NCBI GenBank assembly: GCA_900318275.1
Contig: ONJY01000016.1
Location: 1-44,418, forward strand
Reading direction: 5' to 3'
Length of the DNA stretch: 44,418 nucleotides
Source: an uncultured Bacteroidales bacterium
GTDB lineage: Bacteria; Bacteroidota; Bacteroidia; Bacteroidales; P3
Position 1 is the first letter of the stretch; the number at the start of each line of letters is the position of its first letter. Both the position numbers and the translations under genes were made by a program. The notes under the pieces were generated by a model. It saw only the letters and a list, made by a program, of their open reading frames with translations, ran no database searches and was not told the origin of the DNA. This document shows positions 7,410 to 15,442 of this stretch, in pieces.

Positions 7410-8453
7410 ATGACTATTGAAGTGCAATACAAGGCTGCTTTCGACAGCCGCTGGGACATCGGTGCCGTGCGCCGGGCCTTCGCGGAGGCCCGCCACGTGG
7501 TGCTGGTGGCTCACCAGAACGCCGACGGCGATGCCGTGGGCTCGCTGCTCGGCATGTGGCATCTGCTGCGGCAGGTGTGCAGCGCCGAAGTGACGCCCCT
7601 GCTCCCAGACGGGGTGCCAGGCGACCTCGACTGGCTGCCCGGCGCCGACAACGTGGTGAGCGGCAAGGACGATGCACGCTCATCGGCGGCGATAGACGGT
7701 GCCGACCTCATCGTGTGCCTCGACCTCAACACCGTCGAACGTACAGGCCGTCTCGCCGACCGCCTCCGCGCCGCCAAGGCCGACTTCATTCTGGTTGACC
7801 ACCACGAGCGCCCCGTCGGCGACGAGCGCTGCGGGTGGCTGACCGAGGTGGTGGAACCCGAGGCGTCTAGCACCTGCGAGCTGGTATACTGGCTCATGCG
7901 CGAAACCTATGGCGACAGCATCTTCACCACAGAGGCCGCCACATGCCTCTATGCAGGCATCTGCACCGACACCGGCACCTTCAGCTACAGCAACGACCGC
8001 CAGAGCGTCTACCTCGCGGCGGCGGCCCTGCTCGCTCACGGCATCGACCCCATGCGCATCAACCGCCAGATAAAGAACGTCTTCACAGAGGAGCGCCTGC
8101 GCTTCTTCGGCCACGCTATGGCCGACCTGCTGGAGGTGTACCCCGAACGGCAGGTAGCCCTGATAGTGCTCACCGAAGCCGAGATGAAAGCCTACGGCGT
8201 CGAGAGCGCCGACATCACGGGCCTCATCAACGAAGTGATGAAGCTGCGCAGCATTGACTGCGGCATACTGGTGCGCGAAGAGGGCGAGAAAGTGCGCCTC
8301 TCGCTGCGCTCCAAGGAACGCTACGACGTCAACCTCATGGCCCGCAACCTCTTCGGCGGCGGCGGCCACAAACGTGCGGCAGGGGCCACAGCCTACACGA
8401 CGCTGCAGGAGGTAGTGGAAAAGATAAAACGCGAAGTGATAGAATGCAAGTGA
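7410..8453 (+). CDS. DHH-family phosphoesterase (NrnA-like oligoribonuclease/pAp phosphatase)
   Basis: A 347-residue DHH/DHHA1 phosphoesterase, probably degrading nano-RNA, pAp or cyclic-dinucleotide products in the cytoplasm. The N-terminal domain shows HQNADGDAVGS (first metal-binding motif, residues 35-45) and the signature DHH in LVDHHERP. The C-terminal DHHA1 domain ends with GGGGHKRAAGA, which binds substrate. I chose ATG 7410: a longer frame begins at a TTG (7362) that lies inside the TATCTTTG promoter box and so cannot be translated from that promoter. It leads a plus-strand operon, and its last 10 nt overlap the next gene. Confidence 0.92.
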   Translation: MTIEVQYKAAFDSRWDIGAVRRAFAEARHVVLVAHQNADGDAVGSLLGMWHLLRQVCSAEVTPLLPDGVPGDLDWLPGADNVVSGKDDARSSAAIDGADLIVCLDLNTVERTGRLADRLRAAKADFILVDHHERPVGDERCGWLTEVVEPEASSTCELVYWLMRETYGDSIFTTEAATCLYAGICTDTGTFSYSNDRQSVYLAAAALLAHGIDPMRINRQIKNVFTEERLRFFGHAMADLLEVYPERQVALIVLTEAEMKAYGVESADITGLINEVMKLRSIDCGILVREEGEKVRLSLRSKERYDVNLMARNLFGGGGHKRAAGATAYTTLQEVVEKIKREVIECK

Positions 8454-8956
8454 GAAAACACGCATATATACTGGCCATCGTGGCGGCGCTCTTCGGTGCA
8501 TGCCGCGAGGTGCCTGTGGTCGAGACCGAGACACCGTCGGCCGACCTGACGGAGAACCTCATCAACGCCAACCGCTACATAGCGCAGAGCGAAGAGGCCC
8601 AGATAGAGGCCTACGCCCAGCGGCGCGGATGGACGATGACCACGCTGCCCTGCGGCGCGCGCATCATGGTCACCGACGCCGGACGCGGCAAGGCCGTCAA
8701 GCCCGACGAGACGGTGATTATCGACTACAGCGTCGGCGCCATCAACGGACAGACGATATACAGCCACGTGACCGACACCGTGGTGGCCGGACGCCTGCAA
8801 CCCACTCGCGGGCTCGACGCCGCCCTGCTCACCATGCGTCACGGCGGTCGCGCACGCGTCATACTGCCCTCCGAGCAGGCCTACGGCGTCGTGGGCGACG
8901 GCGACCGCATAGGCACCCGCACGGTGCTGGTGTACGACGTGAGGGTCACCGACTGA
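8444..8956 (+). CDS. FKBP-type peptidyl-prolyl isomerase lipoprotein (GldI-like)
   Basis: A 170-residue lipoprotein with signal and lipobox LFGAC (Cys20). Residues about 85-170 form a small FKBP domain: DETVIIDYSVGAINGQTIYS, a low-complexity flap, then LPSEQAYGVVGDGDRIGTRT and a final hydrophobic strand. Several active-site aromatics of classical FKBPs are missing, so isomerase activity is uncertain. The size and lipid anchor match GldI-type proteins of Bacteroidota, but no gliding genes are nearby. Its start overlaps the DHH gene by 10 nt, and a second FKBP lipoprotein gene follows 44 nt later. Confidence 0.85.
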   Translation: MQVRKHAYILAIVAALFGACREVPVVETETPSADLTENLINANRYIAQSEEAQIEAYAQRRGWTMTTLPCGARIMVTDAGRGKAVKPDETVIIDYSVGAINGQTIYSHVTDTVVAGRLQPTRGLDAALLTMRHGGRARVILPSEQAYGVVGDGDRIGTRTVLVYDVRVTD

Positions 8957-9000
8957 AAACAACGAACAAAGACAACAAACAAATAAAACAACCAACAACA

Positions 9001-9909
9001 ATGAAGAAAAGTATCAAATTGGCCACCATGCTTGTGGCCGGAGCAATGATGCTCGTGTCCTGTGGAGGCGACGGCTTCAAGACCACCGACAGCGGACTCA
9101 TGTACAAATTCGAGAAGCAGAACAAGAGCGCCCAGCAGGTGCAGGACGGCGATGTGCTCGTCGGCGAGATGACCATCACCTTCGACACCACCCAGACCTT
9201 CAGCAACGTCGGCCACGCCGACCGCATACTGCAGGCACAGAAAACCTTCGACGGCGACCTCTACGAAGGTCTGCTCATGATGCACGTGGGCGACAAGGCC
9301 ACCTTCGCCATCTCGGCCGACACGCTGGCCAAATACCTCCAGGCCAACCAGATGCCCCCCTACTTCGAGCCGGGCAAAGGCATGAAGATCTACTACGAGG
9401 TGTCGCTGCAGGACATCGTCACCAAGGAAGAGCTTGAAGAGGAGCAGAACAACTTCATCGCCGAGATGAAAGAGCGCCAGCAGAACGAGCCCGCCGCCAT
9501 CGAGGCCTATGTGCGCGACAACAACATCACCGTGAAGCCCAACGACAAGGGTGTCTACGTCATCGTGAAGAAGAAAGGCAACGGCCCCAAGGTCGCTGCC
9601 GGCCGCACCGTAGCTATGAACTACACCGGCCGCCTGCTCGACGGCACGATGTTCGACAGCAGCGTGGAGAGCGACGCCATCCAGGGTGGCCTGCAGCAGC
9701 CCGGCCGCACCTATGAGCCCCTCACCTATGTCGTCGGCCAGATGCGCCTCATCCCCGGCTGGGAAGAGAGCGTCATGGGCATGCCCGAAGGCACCATCAT
9801 GCAGGTCGTCATGCCCTCGGCTCAAGGCTACGGTCCCCAGGGCGCCGGCAAAGACATCCCCCCCTACTCTCCCCTTGTGTTCGACATCGAAATTGTTAGC
9901 GTAAAATGA
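9001..9909 (+). CDS. FKBP-type peptidyl-prolyl cis-trans isomerase lipoprotein
   Basis: A 302-residue envelope isomerase. The signal ends MLVSC (Cys21), marking a lipoprotein. Residues about 35-140 look like a degenerate FKBP/chaperone module (GLLMMHVGDKATFAISAD resembles the FKBP core). Residues about 145-165 form a charged linker helix. Residues about 195-302 form a clear FKBP domain: VAMNYTGRLLDGTMFDSS, LIPGWEESVMGMPEG, MPSAQGYGPQGAG and IPPYSPLVFDIEI. ATG 9001 is chosen because the signal peptide starts there; the frame is open further upstream but overlaps the previous gene in another frame. The stop overlaps the adk start by 4 nt. Confidence 0.9.
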   Translation: MKKSIKLATMLVAGAMMLVSCGGDGFKTTDSGLMYKFEKQNKSAQQVQDGDVLVGEMTITFDTTQTFSNVGHADRILQAQKTFDGDLYEGLLMMHVGDKATFAISADTLAKYLQANQMPPYFEPGKGMKIYYEVSLQDIVTKEELEEEQNNFIAEMKERQQNEPAAIEAYVRDNNITVKPNDKGVYVIVKKKGNGPKVAAGRTVAMNYTGRLLDGTMFDSSVESDAIQGGLQQPGRTYEPLTYVVGQMRLIPGWEESVMGMPEGTIMQVVMPSAQGYGPQGAGKDIPPYSPLVFDIEIVSVK

Positions 9910-10463
9910 AGAATATAGTTATTTTCGGAGCCCCCGGCGCCGGTAAAGGCACCCAGAGCGACTTCATCGTGGAGACCTACGGTCTTACCCACGTCTCCAC
10001 AGGCGACCTGCTCCGCAAGGAGATTGCCGACCAGACAGAGCTCGGCAAACGCATCAAGAGCATCATGGACAACGGCCAGCTGGTGAGCGACGACATCGTC
10101 GTGGAGATGATGGACAAGGCCATCGCCAACGACACCAAAGGCATGCTCTTCGACGGCTTCCCCCGCACGGTGGCTCAGGCCGAGGTGCTCGACAAACTGC
10201 TGGCCAAATACGGCCGCAGCCTCACCTGCATGGTGCAGCTCGAAGTGCCCAAGGACGAGCTGATGCGCCGCCTGCTGGAGCGCGCCAAGATACAGGGCCG
10301 CGCCGACGACAACGAGGCCACCATCAACAACCGCCTCCAGGAGTACAACAGCAAGACCAAGCCTGTGGCCGACTACTACGCCGCCCAGGGCAAGCAGAAG
10401 ATCGTCGACGGCCTCGGCACCATCGAGGACATCGCCACCCGCATCCGTCAAGCCATAGGCTGA
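9906..10463 (+). CDS. adk: Adenylate kinase
   Basis: A 185-residue cytoplasmic enzyme catalysing ATP + AMP to 2 ADP. The P-loop GAPGAGKGT is at residues 8-16, the AMP-binding segment STGDLLR follows, and DGFPRT marks the NMP-binding core. The LID is short (LERAKIQGRADDNEAT) and lacks the four-cysteine zinc site, typical of the short-type adenylate kinases of Bacteroidota. The ATG overlaps the FKBP gene stop (ATGA), so they share a transcript. In related genomes adk usually lies close to obgE; here one lipoprotein gene separates them. Confidence 0.96.
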   Translation: MKNIVIFGAPGAGKGTQSDFIVETYGLTHVSTGDLLRKEIADQTELGKRIKSIMDNGQLVSDDIVVEMMDKAIANDTKGMLFDGFPRTVAQAEVLDKLLAKYGRSLTCMVQLEVPKDELMRRLLERAKIQGRADDNEATINNRLQEYNSKTKPVADYYAAQGKQKIVDGLGTIEDIATRIRQAIG

Positions 10464-10488
10464 CACCAGATGCTATCTGCAACAAGAC

Positions 10489-10520
10489 AAATGCCTGTGC
10501 TGGAGACGGCGCAGGCATTT
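10489..10520 (+). terminator. Stem-loop after adk (possible terminator or attenuator)
   Basis: AAATGCCTGTG (10489-10499) pairs with CGCAGGCATTT (10510-10520): 11 bp including one G-U pair, with a 10-nt loop. No T-tract follows on either strand, so intrinsic termination is doubtful. It may protect the mRNA end or be a partial terminator. Confidence 0.5.
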
Positions 10521-10542
10521 CTAAAGCAAAAAGCTACGGCAA

Positions 10543-10556
10543 TCCCACATGTGGGA
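10543..10556. promoter_or_regulatory. Perfect 14-bp palindrome upstream of the FISUMP lipoprotein
   Basis: TCCCACATGTGGGA is fully self-complementary and lies 21 nt before the lipoprotein start. A spacer-less palindrome of this size suits a dimeric regulator; no matching regulator is known here. Confidence 0.45.
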
Positions 10557-10577
10557 CACCATAAACGACACCATATA

Positions 10578-11132
10578 ATGAAGGAACTGCTGCTATTATC
10601 GTTGATGACTCTCACGGCGCTGACCATGACGCATTGCGTCAAGGGCGACGACGGCAATGGCGGCATTCCCGACAACCACTATAGTGTAGATACCGCCACC
10701 CAGGACGAATATGTCGACCTGGGACTTATCAGCATGACCATGTGGAAGTCTGCCAACGAGGTGAAAGCGGGCGACTCCACCGACGGCTTCTTCACCTACG
10801 ACGAGGCGGTAGCAGCCTTTGGCAGCAAGCTGCCTACAATGGAGCAGTTCTACGAGCTGATGCACTCGTGCGAGTGGGTGTGGCTCAGCGTAGGGTGCTA
10901 CAAGATATTCGGCCCCAACAAAAACCATATACTGCTGCCGGCAGACGGCTTCCGCGACTGCATGGGGGACCCTTACTATGCCAGGTCCTACGGCTTCTAC
11001 TGGTCGTCCACACCCGACGGACCTGATAAAGCATGGTACCTTAACTTCTATTCCGACGAGATATACATGTATAACTACAACCGCTGCTACGCCAACTCCG
11101 TACGCCTCGTGAAAAACGTTCAAGAATACTAA
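10578..11132 (+). CDS. FISUMP-domain lipoprotein (C-type-lectin-like fold)
   Basis: A 184-residue exported protein with a short signal ending TMTHC (weak lipobox). The body matches the Fibrobacter succinogenes major paralogous domain: YVDLGLISMTMWKSAN, then LPTMEQFYELMHSCEW, HILLPADGFRD, YGFYWSSTP and a C-terminal NRCYANSVRLVK. This domain has a formylglycine-generating-enzyme/C-type-lectin-like fold and is common in surface proteins of Bacteroidota. The ATG at 10578 was chosen because the signal peptide begins there; the frame is open upstream but runs through the stem-loop and palindrome. It sits between adk and obgE, where Bacteroidota usually have nothing, so it looks like an insertion. 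Function unknown, probably surface binding. Confidence 0.8.
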   Translation: MKELLLLSLMTLTALTMTHCVKGDDGNGGIPDNHYSVDTATQDEYVDLGLISMTMWKSANEVKAGDSTDGFFTYDEAVAAFGSKLPTMEQFYELMHSCEWVWLSVGCYKIFGPNKNHILLPADGFRDCMGDPYYARSYGFYWSSTPDGPDKAWYLNFYSDEIYMYNYNRCYANSVRLVKNVQEY

Positions 11133-11153
11133 ACAACATACAGACCTTATTCA

Positions 11154-12149
11154 ATGACCTCTAACTTTGTTGACTACGTAAAGATACTTGTTCGCTCGGG
11201 CAAGGGCGGCGCCGGTAGCGCCCACCTGCTGAGGGTGAAATACAACGCCAAAGCGGGGCCCGACGGTGGCGACGGCGGTCGCGGTGGCCACGTGATACTG
11301 CGCGGCACCACACAGCGTTGGACGCTGCTGCACCTGAAATACACCAAGCATGTCTTCGCCGAGGACGGCGAGCACGGCGGCGAGAACCTCTGTACCGGCC
11401 GCACAGGCAAGGACCAGGTGCTGGAAGTGCCGCTGGGATGCGTATGCCGCGATGCAGAGACGGGCGAATATATCGGTGAGGTAACCGAGGATGGACAGGA
11501 ACTCATCATCGCCAAAGGCGGTCGCGGAGGCTTGGGCAACGACCACTTCAAGAGCGCCACCAACCAGACACCCCGCTACGCACAGCCCGGCGAACCCGCC
11601 GAAGAGCGCTGGGTCATCATAGAGCTCAAAGTGCTGGCCGACGTGGGCCTCGTGGGCTTCCCAAATGCCGGCAAGAGCACCTTCCTCAGCGTGGTGAGCG
11701 CAGCAAAGCCCGAGATTGCCGACTACCCCTTCACCACCCTCGTGCCCAACCTGGGCATTGTGAAATACCGCGACGACCGCTCGTTCTGCATAGCCGACAT
11801 ACCCGGCATCATCGAGGGTGCCGCCGAAGGCAAAGGGCTCGGCCTGCGCTTCCTGCGTCACATAGAGCGCAACTCGATACTGCTCTTCATGGTCAGCTGC
11901 GAACAGCTGGAGATAGCCAAAGAGTACCACGTGCTGCTCGACGAGCTGAAGAAATACAACCCCGAGCTTCTCGACAAGCAGCGCATACTCGCCGTCACCA
12001 AATGCGACATGATGGACGAAGAGATGCAGAAACAGCTCAAACGCCGCCTGCCGAAAGGTGTGGAGTCGGTGTTCATCAGCGCCGTCAGCGGTCAGAACAT
12101 CGACGTGCTGAAAGACATGATTTACCGAAAGCTCACCGCCGATGCTTGA
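11154..12149 (+). CDS. obgE: Obg family GTPase
   Basis: A 331-residue ribosome-associated GTPase needed for large-subunit assembly and growth control. The N-terminal Obg domain (about 1-158) is glycine-rich ([26 protein letters not shown]). The G domain has G1 GFPNAGKS (168-175), G3 DIPGIIEGA and G4 TKCD in place of NKxD. There is no C-terminal OCT extension, as is usual in this phylum. The last 8 nt overlap the PAP2 phosphatase gene, indicating translational coupling. Confidence 0.96.
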   Translation: MTSNFVDYVKILVRSGKGGAGSAHLLRVKYNAKAGPDGGDGGRGGHVILRGTTQRWTLLHLKYTKHVFAEDGEHGGENLCTGRTGKDQVLEVPLGCVCRDAETGEYIGEVTEDGQELIIAKGGRGGLGNDHFKSATNQTPRYAQPGEPAEERWVIIELKVLADVGLVGFPNAGKSTFLSVVSAAKPEIADYPFTTLVPNLGIVKYRDDRSFCIADIPGIIEGAAEGKGLGLRFLRHIERNSILLFMVSCEQLEIAKEYHVLLDELKKYNPELLDKQRILAVTKCDMMDEEMQKQLKRRLPKGVESVFISAVSGQNIDVLKDMIYRKLTADA

Positions 12150-12723
12150 AACCCTCAAAAGCATAGACACCCAGTGGTTCCTGTGGGTCAACAGCCACCA
12201 CAACACAGCCCTCGACTGGACGATGTGGGTTCTGAGCCAGCATTGGAGCTGGGCGGTGGTGATTGTGGCAGCATTCTGCCAGCTCACCTTGCGCTACGAG
12301 CCGCGCCGCTGGTGGCTTCCGCTCCTGGGCATCGTGCTCTGCTTCCTGCTTGCCGACCAAGGGAGCGTACACCTGTTCAAGAATACCGTCTGCCGCCTGC
12401 GCCCCTGCCACGCAATAGAAGGTGTGAGGATGTTCCGCACCAGCTGCGGCGGGCAGTACGGCTTCATCAGCTCGCATGCCGCCAACGCCTTTGCCGTAGG
12501 GTTGTTCCTCGTCTTACGCTACTGGAAGCGTGTGAGGAGACAATGGCCGCTGCTGCTATTGGTGGTGTGGGCATTAGCCACCAGCTACAGTCGTGCCTAT
12601 CTCGGCAAGCACTATCCCGGCGACCTCATCTGCGGAGCTGTTTTTGGAGCCATTATGGCGTTGATAGTGTGGTGGATAACGAACATGATAGAAAAAAAGT
12701 TGAAGGCAAGTGAAACAAAATGA
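12142..12723 (+). CDS. PAP2-family membrane phosphatase
   Basis: A 193-residue integral membrane phosphatase with about five or six hydrophobic segments. The tripartite PAP2 signature is present: [10 protein letters not shown] (K-x6-RP), SSHAANAFA (PSGH-like) and [12 protein letters not shown] (SRxxxxxHxxxD). Members remove phosphate from undecaprenyl-diphosphate, phosphatidate or lipid A, and the substrate here is unknown. The start overlaps obgE by 8 nt. A perfect 8-bp hairpin and then an intrinsic terminator follow the stop codon. Confidence 0.9.
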   Translation: MLETLKSIDTQWFLWVNSHHNTALDWTMWVLSQHWSWAVVIVAAFCQLTLRYEPRRWWLPLLGIVLCFLLADQGSVHLFKNTVCRLRPCHAIEGVRMFRTSCGGQYGFISSHAANAFAVGLFLVLRYWKRVRRQWPLLLLVVWALATSYSRAYLGKHYPGDLICGAVFGAIMALIVWWITNMIEKKLKASETK

Positions 12724-12756
12724 CGAAACCTGCGTTATATATGTCGTGCTTGCTTA

Positions 12757-12777
12757 TTTCTATCGTGAAGATAGAAA
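12757..12777. repeat. 8-bp perfect hairpin after the PAP2 gene
   Basis: TTTCTATC (12757-12764) and GATAGAAA (12770-12777) form a perfect stem with a 5-nt loop. It stands 20 nt before the terminator stem, so the two could act together in the leader of the CvpA gene. Confidence 0.55.
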
Positions 12778-12796
12778 AAGAAAATGTGTTATTCGA

Positions 12797-12828
12797 GCGT
12801 CTTGCCTCAAACAGCAAGGCGCTTTTTT
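12797..12828 (+). terminator. Rho-independent terminator just before the CvpA start codon
   Basis: GCGTCTTGC (12797-12805) pairs with GCAAGGCGC (12814-12822), 9 bp with one G-U pair. The loop is 8 nt and six T follow. It suits the end of the obgE/PAP2 transcript, but its T-tract stops only 6 nt before the CvpA ATG, so read-through or attenuation would control CvpA. Confidence 0.75.
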
Positions 12829-12834
12829 GTGCCC

Positions 12835-13350
12835 ATGAACCTGCTTGACATAATATTGGCCATACCTATGTGCTACCTCATCTACAAAGGGTGGCGTTGG
12901 GGGCTTGTGCGCGAAGTGGCCACCCTCGTCGGCGTCCTCGCGGGCATCTGGGCGGCGGTGCACCTCTCGCAGGAGGTGGCCGAATGGATAGGTCTTGAGA
13001 GCGAGAACGCCGTCCTGATAGCTTTCTTCGTATGCTTCGTCGGCGCGCTGGTGCTCGCCTACCTGCTGGGACGCATGGTGGAAGGGCTCATGAAAGTTGC
13101 GCACCTCAGCTTTGCCAACCGGTTGCTCGGAGCTGTGCTGGGGATGCTGAAGGCGTTGTGCGTGCTCGCCGTACTGCTCAACGGTGTGGAGATGATAGAC
13201 AAGGAGGAGAAGGTGCTCAAAGCCGACCTCAAGGCCGACAGCCTTCTCTACAAGCCGGTACACAACACCGGCAACACCCTCACGGCGTCGCTCAAGCAGT
13301 TCATCGCCGACCACAAAGACGAATGGGAATCGATAACTCATAACTCTTAA
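12835..13350 (+). CDS. CvpA family membrane protein
   Basis: A 171-residue inner-membrane protein with four predicted helices: residues about 3-22, 25-45, 60-85 and 100-120. The opening MNLLDIILAIPMCYLIYKGW and the early glycine-rich turn fit CvpA (colicin V production) proteins, whose molecular role is unsettled. I chose ATG 12835, since the alternative ATG at 12784 would translate the terminator hairpin into an N-terminal extension not expected for the family. The C-terminal residues ITHNS and the TAA are encoded by heptamer repeats, so the true end of the ancestral protein may have been different. Confidence 0.82.
   Translation: MNLLDIILAIPMCYLIYKGWRWGLVREVATLVGVLAGIWAAVHLSQEVAEWIGLESENAVLIAFFVCFVGALVLAYLLGRMVEGLMKVAHLSFANRLLGAVLGMLKALCVLAVLLNGVEMIDKEEKVLKADLKADSLLYKPVHNTGNTLTASLKQFIADHKDEWESITHNS
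13335..13348. repeat. 7-bp-period repeat forming the CvpA gene end
   Basis: AACTCAT followed by AACTCTT; the TAA stop at 13348-13350 arises from the second unit and the next bases. Beyond it, GAATTAAAC occurs twice in tandem (13362-13379), a 9-bp repeat. Confidence 0.7.
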
Positions 13351-13463
13351 ATATGAACGGCGAATTAAACGAATTAAACGAACTATGGTCAGCGACCCTT
13401 GTGGAGCTAAGCTACGCAGCATATAAACTATAATCGAATTACTCGAAAGCTTGCGCAGATCAT

Positions 13464-13484
13464 AACTCTTAACTCATAACTGAA
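13464..13484. repeat. 7-bp-period array abutting the dus start codon
   Basis: Three heptamers AACTCTT, AACTCAT and AACTGAA end exactly at the base before the dus ATG, so the array occupies the place of the ribosome-binding site. Confidence 0.8.
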
Positions 13485-14492
13485 ATGATACTGGCACCGA
13501 TGCAAGGACTTACAGAGCTGCTCTTCCGTCGCGTATACGAAGAGTGCTTCCCTGGTGCCATACGGCTGGCGGTGACGCCGTTCCTGTCGCTCACTCACAA
13601 CCTGCACAACCTGCTGCAGAGTGAGGGTCAGTCGGCAACCCTGCGGCAATATCTGCGCGACGTGCTGCCGGAAGCGAACGAAGGCTCCATACCGATAACC
13701 CCACAGATATTAGGCAAAGAACCCGACGAGTTCATCGCGCTCGCCAACAAGCTGTACGACATGGGGTATGAGGAGGTGAACTGGAACATAGGATGCCCTA
13801 TGCGCAACATCACAGGCAAACATCGAGGCAGCGGCATACTGCCCTATCCCGACGAGGTGCGGGCGGTGCTCGACGCTGTGATGCCGAACATCAAGCCGAG
13901 GTTGAGTGTGAAGATGAGGATTGGTTTGCGACAGAAGGAGGAGGTGATGGCGCTGGTGCCGGTAATCAACGACTACCCGCTGGCGTCGGTAACGATACAC
14001 CCGCGACTTGGGCGGCAACAGTATACCGGAGTGCCGGACATAGAGACCTTCTGCAAGGTGCTGCCGCTGATACAGCATCCAGTCGTCTATAACGGCGACA
14101 TCGTGACTCCAGAAGACATCAGACACATAAAAAATATCTGTCCCACGATAGCAGACGTGATGGTGGGTCGCGGGATACTCTACCGCCCCACCCTGCCCCT
14201 TGAAACGGCATGGGGCGATGATGGGGTGAAGGACGGGTTTAGGACGGGTTTAAGACGGGTGAAGGAGTTGAACGAGGAGGAACGGCTGCGGCTTACGAAA
14301 CATTTCATCGGAAGACTCATGTCGGAGGTGAAAAACAATGCAAAGAGCGACGAGTCGGCCCTGAGGAAGACGAAAGAATACTGGTGCATGGTGTGGAAAG
14401 GTCTGCCGATAAGCGAGGCCGATGCACGGAAAGTGCTGAGGGAGCAAGAATTGACAGCTGTTGATAACTTGATTGCTGTTTTTATACAATAA
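13485..14492 (+). CDS. dus: tRNA-dihydrouridine synthase family protein
   Basis: A 335-residue flavoenzyme that reduces uridines in tRNA D-loops. It begins in MILAPMQGLT, the FMN-binding start of the TIM barrel. The catalytic cysteine is Cys104 in NWNIGCPM, and the barrel continues with RLSVKMRIGL, ASVTIHPRLG and VMVGRGILYRP. About 330 residues is normal for bacterial Dus. Residues about 246-263 (DDGVKDGFRTGLRRVK) are encoded by an 11-bp-period repeat array, an odd low-complexity insert between the barrel and the C-terminal helical domain. It starts directly after a heptamer array, and no clear promoter is seen. Confidence 0.92.
   Translation: MILAPMQGLTELLFRRVYEECFPGAIRLAVTPFLSLTHNLHNLLQSEGQSATLRQYLRDVLPEANEGSIPITPQILGKEPDEFIALANKLYDMGYEEVNWNIGCPMRNITGKHRGSGILPYPDEVRAVLDAVMPNIKPRLSVKMRIGLRQKEEVMALVPVINDYPLASVTIHPRLGRQQYTGVPDIETFCKVLPLIQHPVVYNGDIVTPEDIRHIKNICPTIADVMVGRGILYRPTLPLETAWGDDGVKDGFRTGLRRVKELNEEERLRLTKHFIGRLMSEVKNNAKSDESALRKTKEYWCMVWKGLPISEADARKVLREQELTAVDNLIAVFIQ
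14220..14274. repeat. 11-bp-period array inside dus
   Basis: Five units in register: GATGGGGTGAA, GGACGGGTTTA, GGACGGGTTTA, AGACGGGTGAA, GGAGTTGAACG. The 11-bp period is not a multiple of three, so each unit is read in a different frame; the array does not encode a peptide repeat. Confidence 0.85.
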
Positions 14493-14520
14493 AAAAGAAA
14501 AAACCACGTAATATAATGTG

Positions 14521-15423
14521 ATGAAGATAAAGTATGCCATAGGCCTTTTGCTCACAACTGTCTGTCTGATGACGGGTTGCAAGCAGCAGATTGTCACCGA
14601 CGACATGGATGACAACGAGAAGCTTGAGCTACTCGACCGCCAGATAGAGAAGCACCCCAACGATGCCGCCCTGCTGGCACAGAGGGCACAGGTGTTGCTC
14701 AACATGGGGAAAAGCAAGGAGGCTTCGTACGACATAAACAAGGCCGTGAAGGCGGCGCCTGACAACGACAAGTACCTGATGCTTCAGGCCGACATTTTCC
14801 TTGCAAACGGTGATGTAAGCAACAGCTATACAGCACTCTCAAACGCTGAGAAGATTGCGCCCGACAGCAAGGAAGTGCAGCTAAAGATGGGCGAGCTGAC
14901 GTTTTACAACCACGACTACGACCGCTCGCTGAAACACCTGACCAATGTCACCGACAAAGAGCCGAACAACAGGACGGCGCTCTTCATGAAAGGCTTCATC
15001 TACAAGGAGAAAGGCGATACAGCAAGTGCGGTGACCCTTCTCCGCAAGGTGTGCGACATATACCCCGACTACGAGCCTGCCTTCGAGGAGTTGGGCGTAC
15101 TGTACGCCACCCACCACGACCCGATGGCTGTGGAATACCTGTCTACAGCGCTAAGCCTGGAACCCAGCAACACTAACGCCATGTATGCTCTGGCTATGTA
15201 CTATCAGGAAACCGAGAGATATGACGAGGCCGAGAAACTATACAGGCAGATGCTTGACATCAACCCCAACAGCGCCGACGCGTTGAACAATCTCGGGTGG
15301 CTTGAGAAAGAGGTATATGGCGACCATGAGCGTGCAGAGGAATATTTCCGGAAAGCGCTGGAGGCCGACCCGACGCATGAAGCTGCCAGCCAGAATCTGG
15401 CTATATACACAGACAAACGATAA
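14521..15423 (+). CDS. Tetratricopeptide-repeat lipoprotein
   Basis: A 300-residue lipoprotein: MKIKYAIGLLLTTVCLMTGC has its lipid-accepting cysteine at position 20. The rest is about seven TPR motifs in tandem, for example AEKLYRQMLDINPNSADALN and AEEYFRKALEADPTHEAASQ, making a helical superhelix for protein contacts. No enzymatic domain is present. The ATG at 14521 is taken rather than the in-frame GTG at 14518 directly before it. It lies 19 nt upstream of pyrB, close enough to share a transcript, although a pyrimidine link is not suggested. Confidence 0.88.
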   Translation: MKIKYAIGLLLTTVCLMTGCKQQIVTDDMDDNEKLELLDRQIEKHPNDAALLAQRAQVLLNMGKSKEASYDINKAVKAAPDNDKYLMLQADIFLANGDVSNSYTALSNAEKIAPDSKEVQLKMGELTFYNHDYDRSLKHLTNVTDKEPNNRTALFMKGFIYKEKGDTASAVTLLRKVCDIYPDYEPAFEELGVLYATHHDPMAVEYLSTALSLEPSNTNAMYALAMYYQETERYDEAEKLYRQMLDINPNSADALNNLGWLEKEVYGDHERAEEYFRKALEADPTHEAASQNLAIYTDKR

Positions 15424-15442
15424 ACATAAATAACCAATCATT

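Noticed and set aside
10464-11132. Diversity-generating retroelement
   Set aside because: The protein fold is compatible, but no reverse transcriptase, template repeat or accessory gene is in the window.
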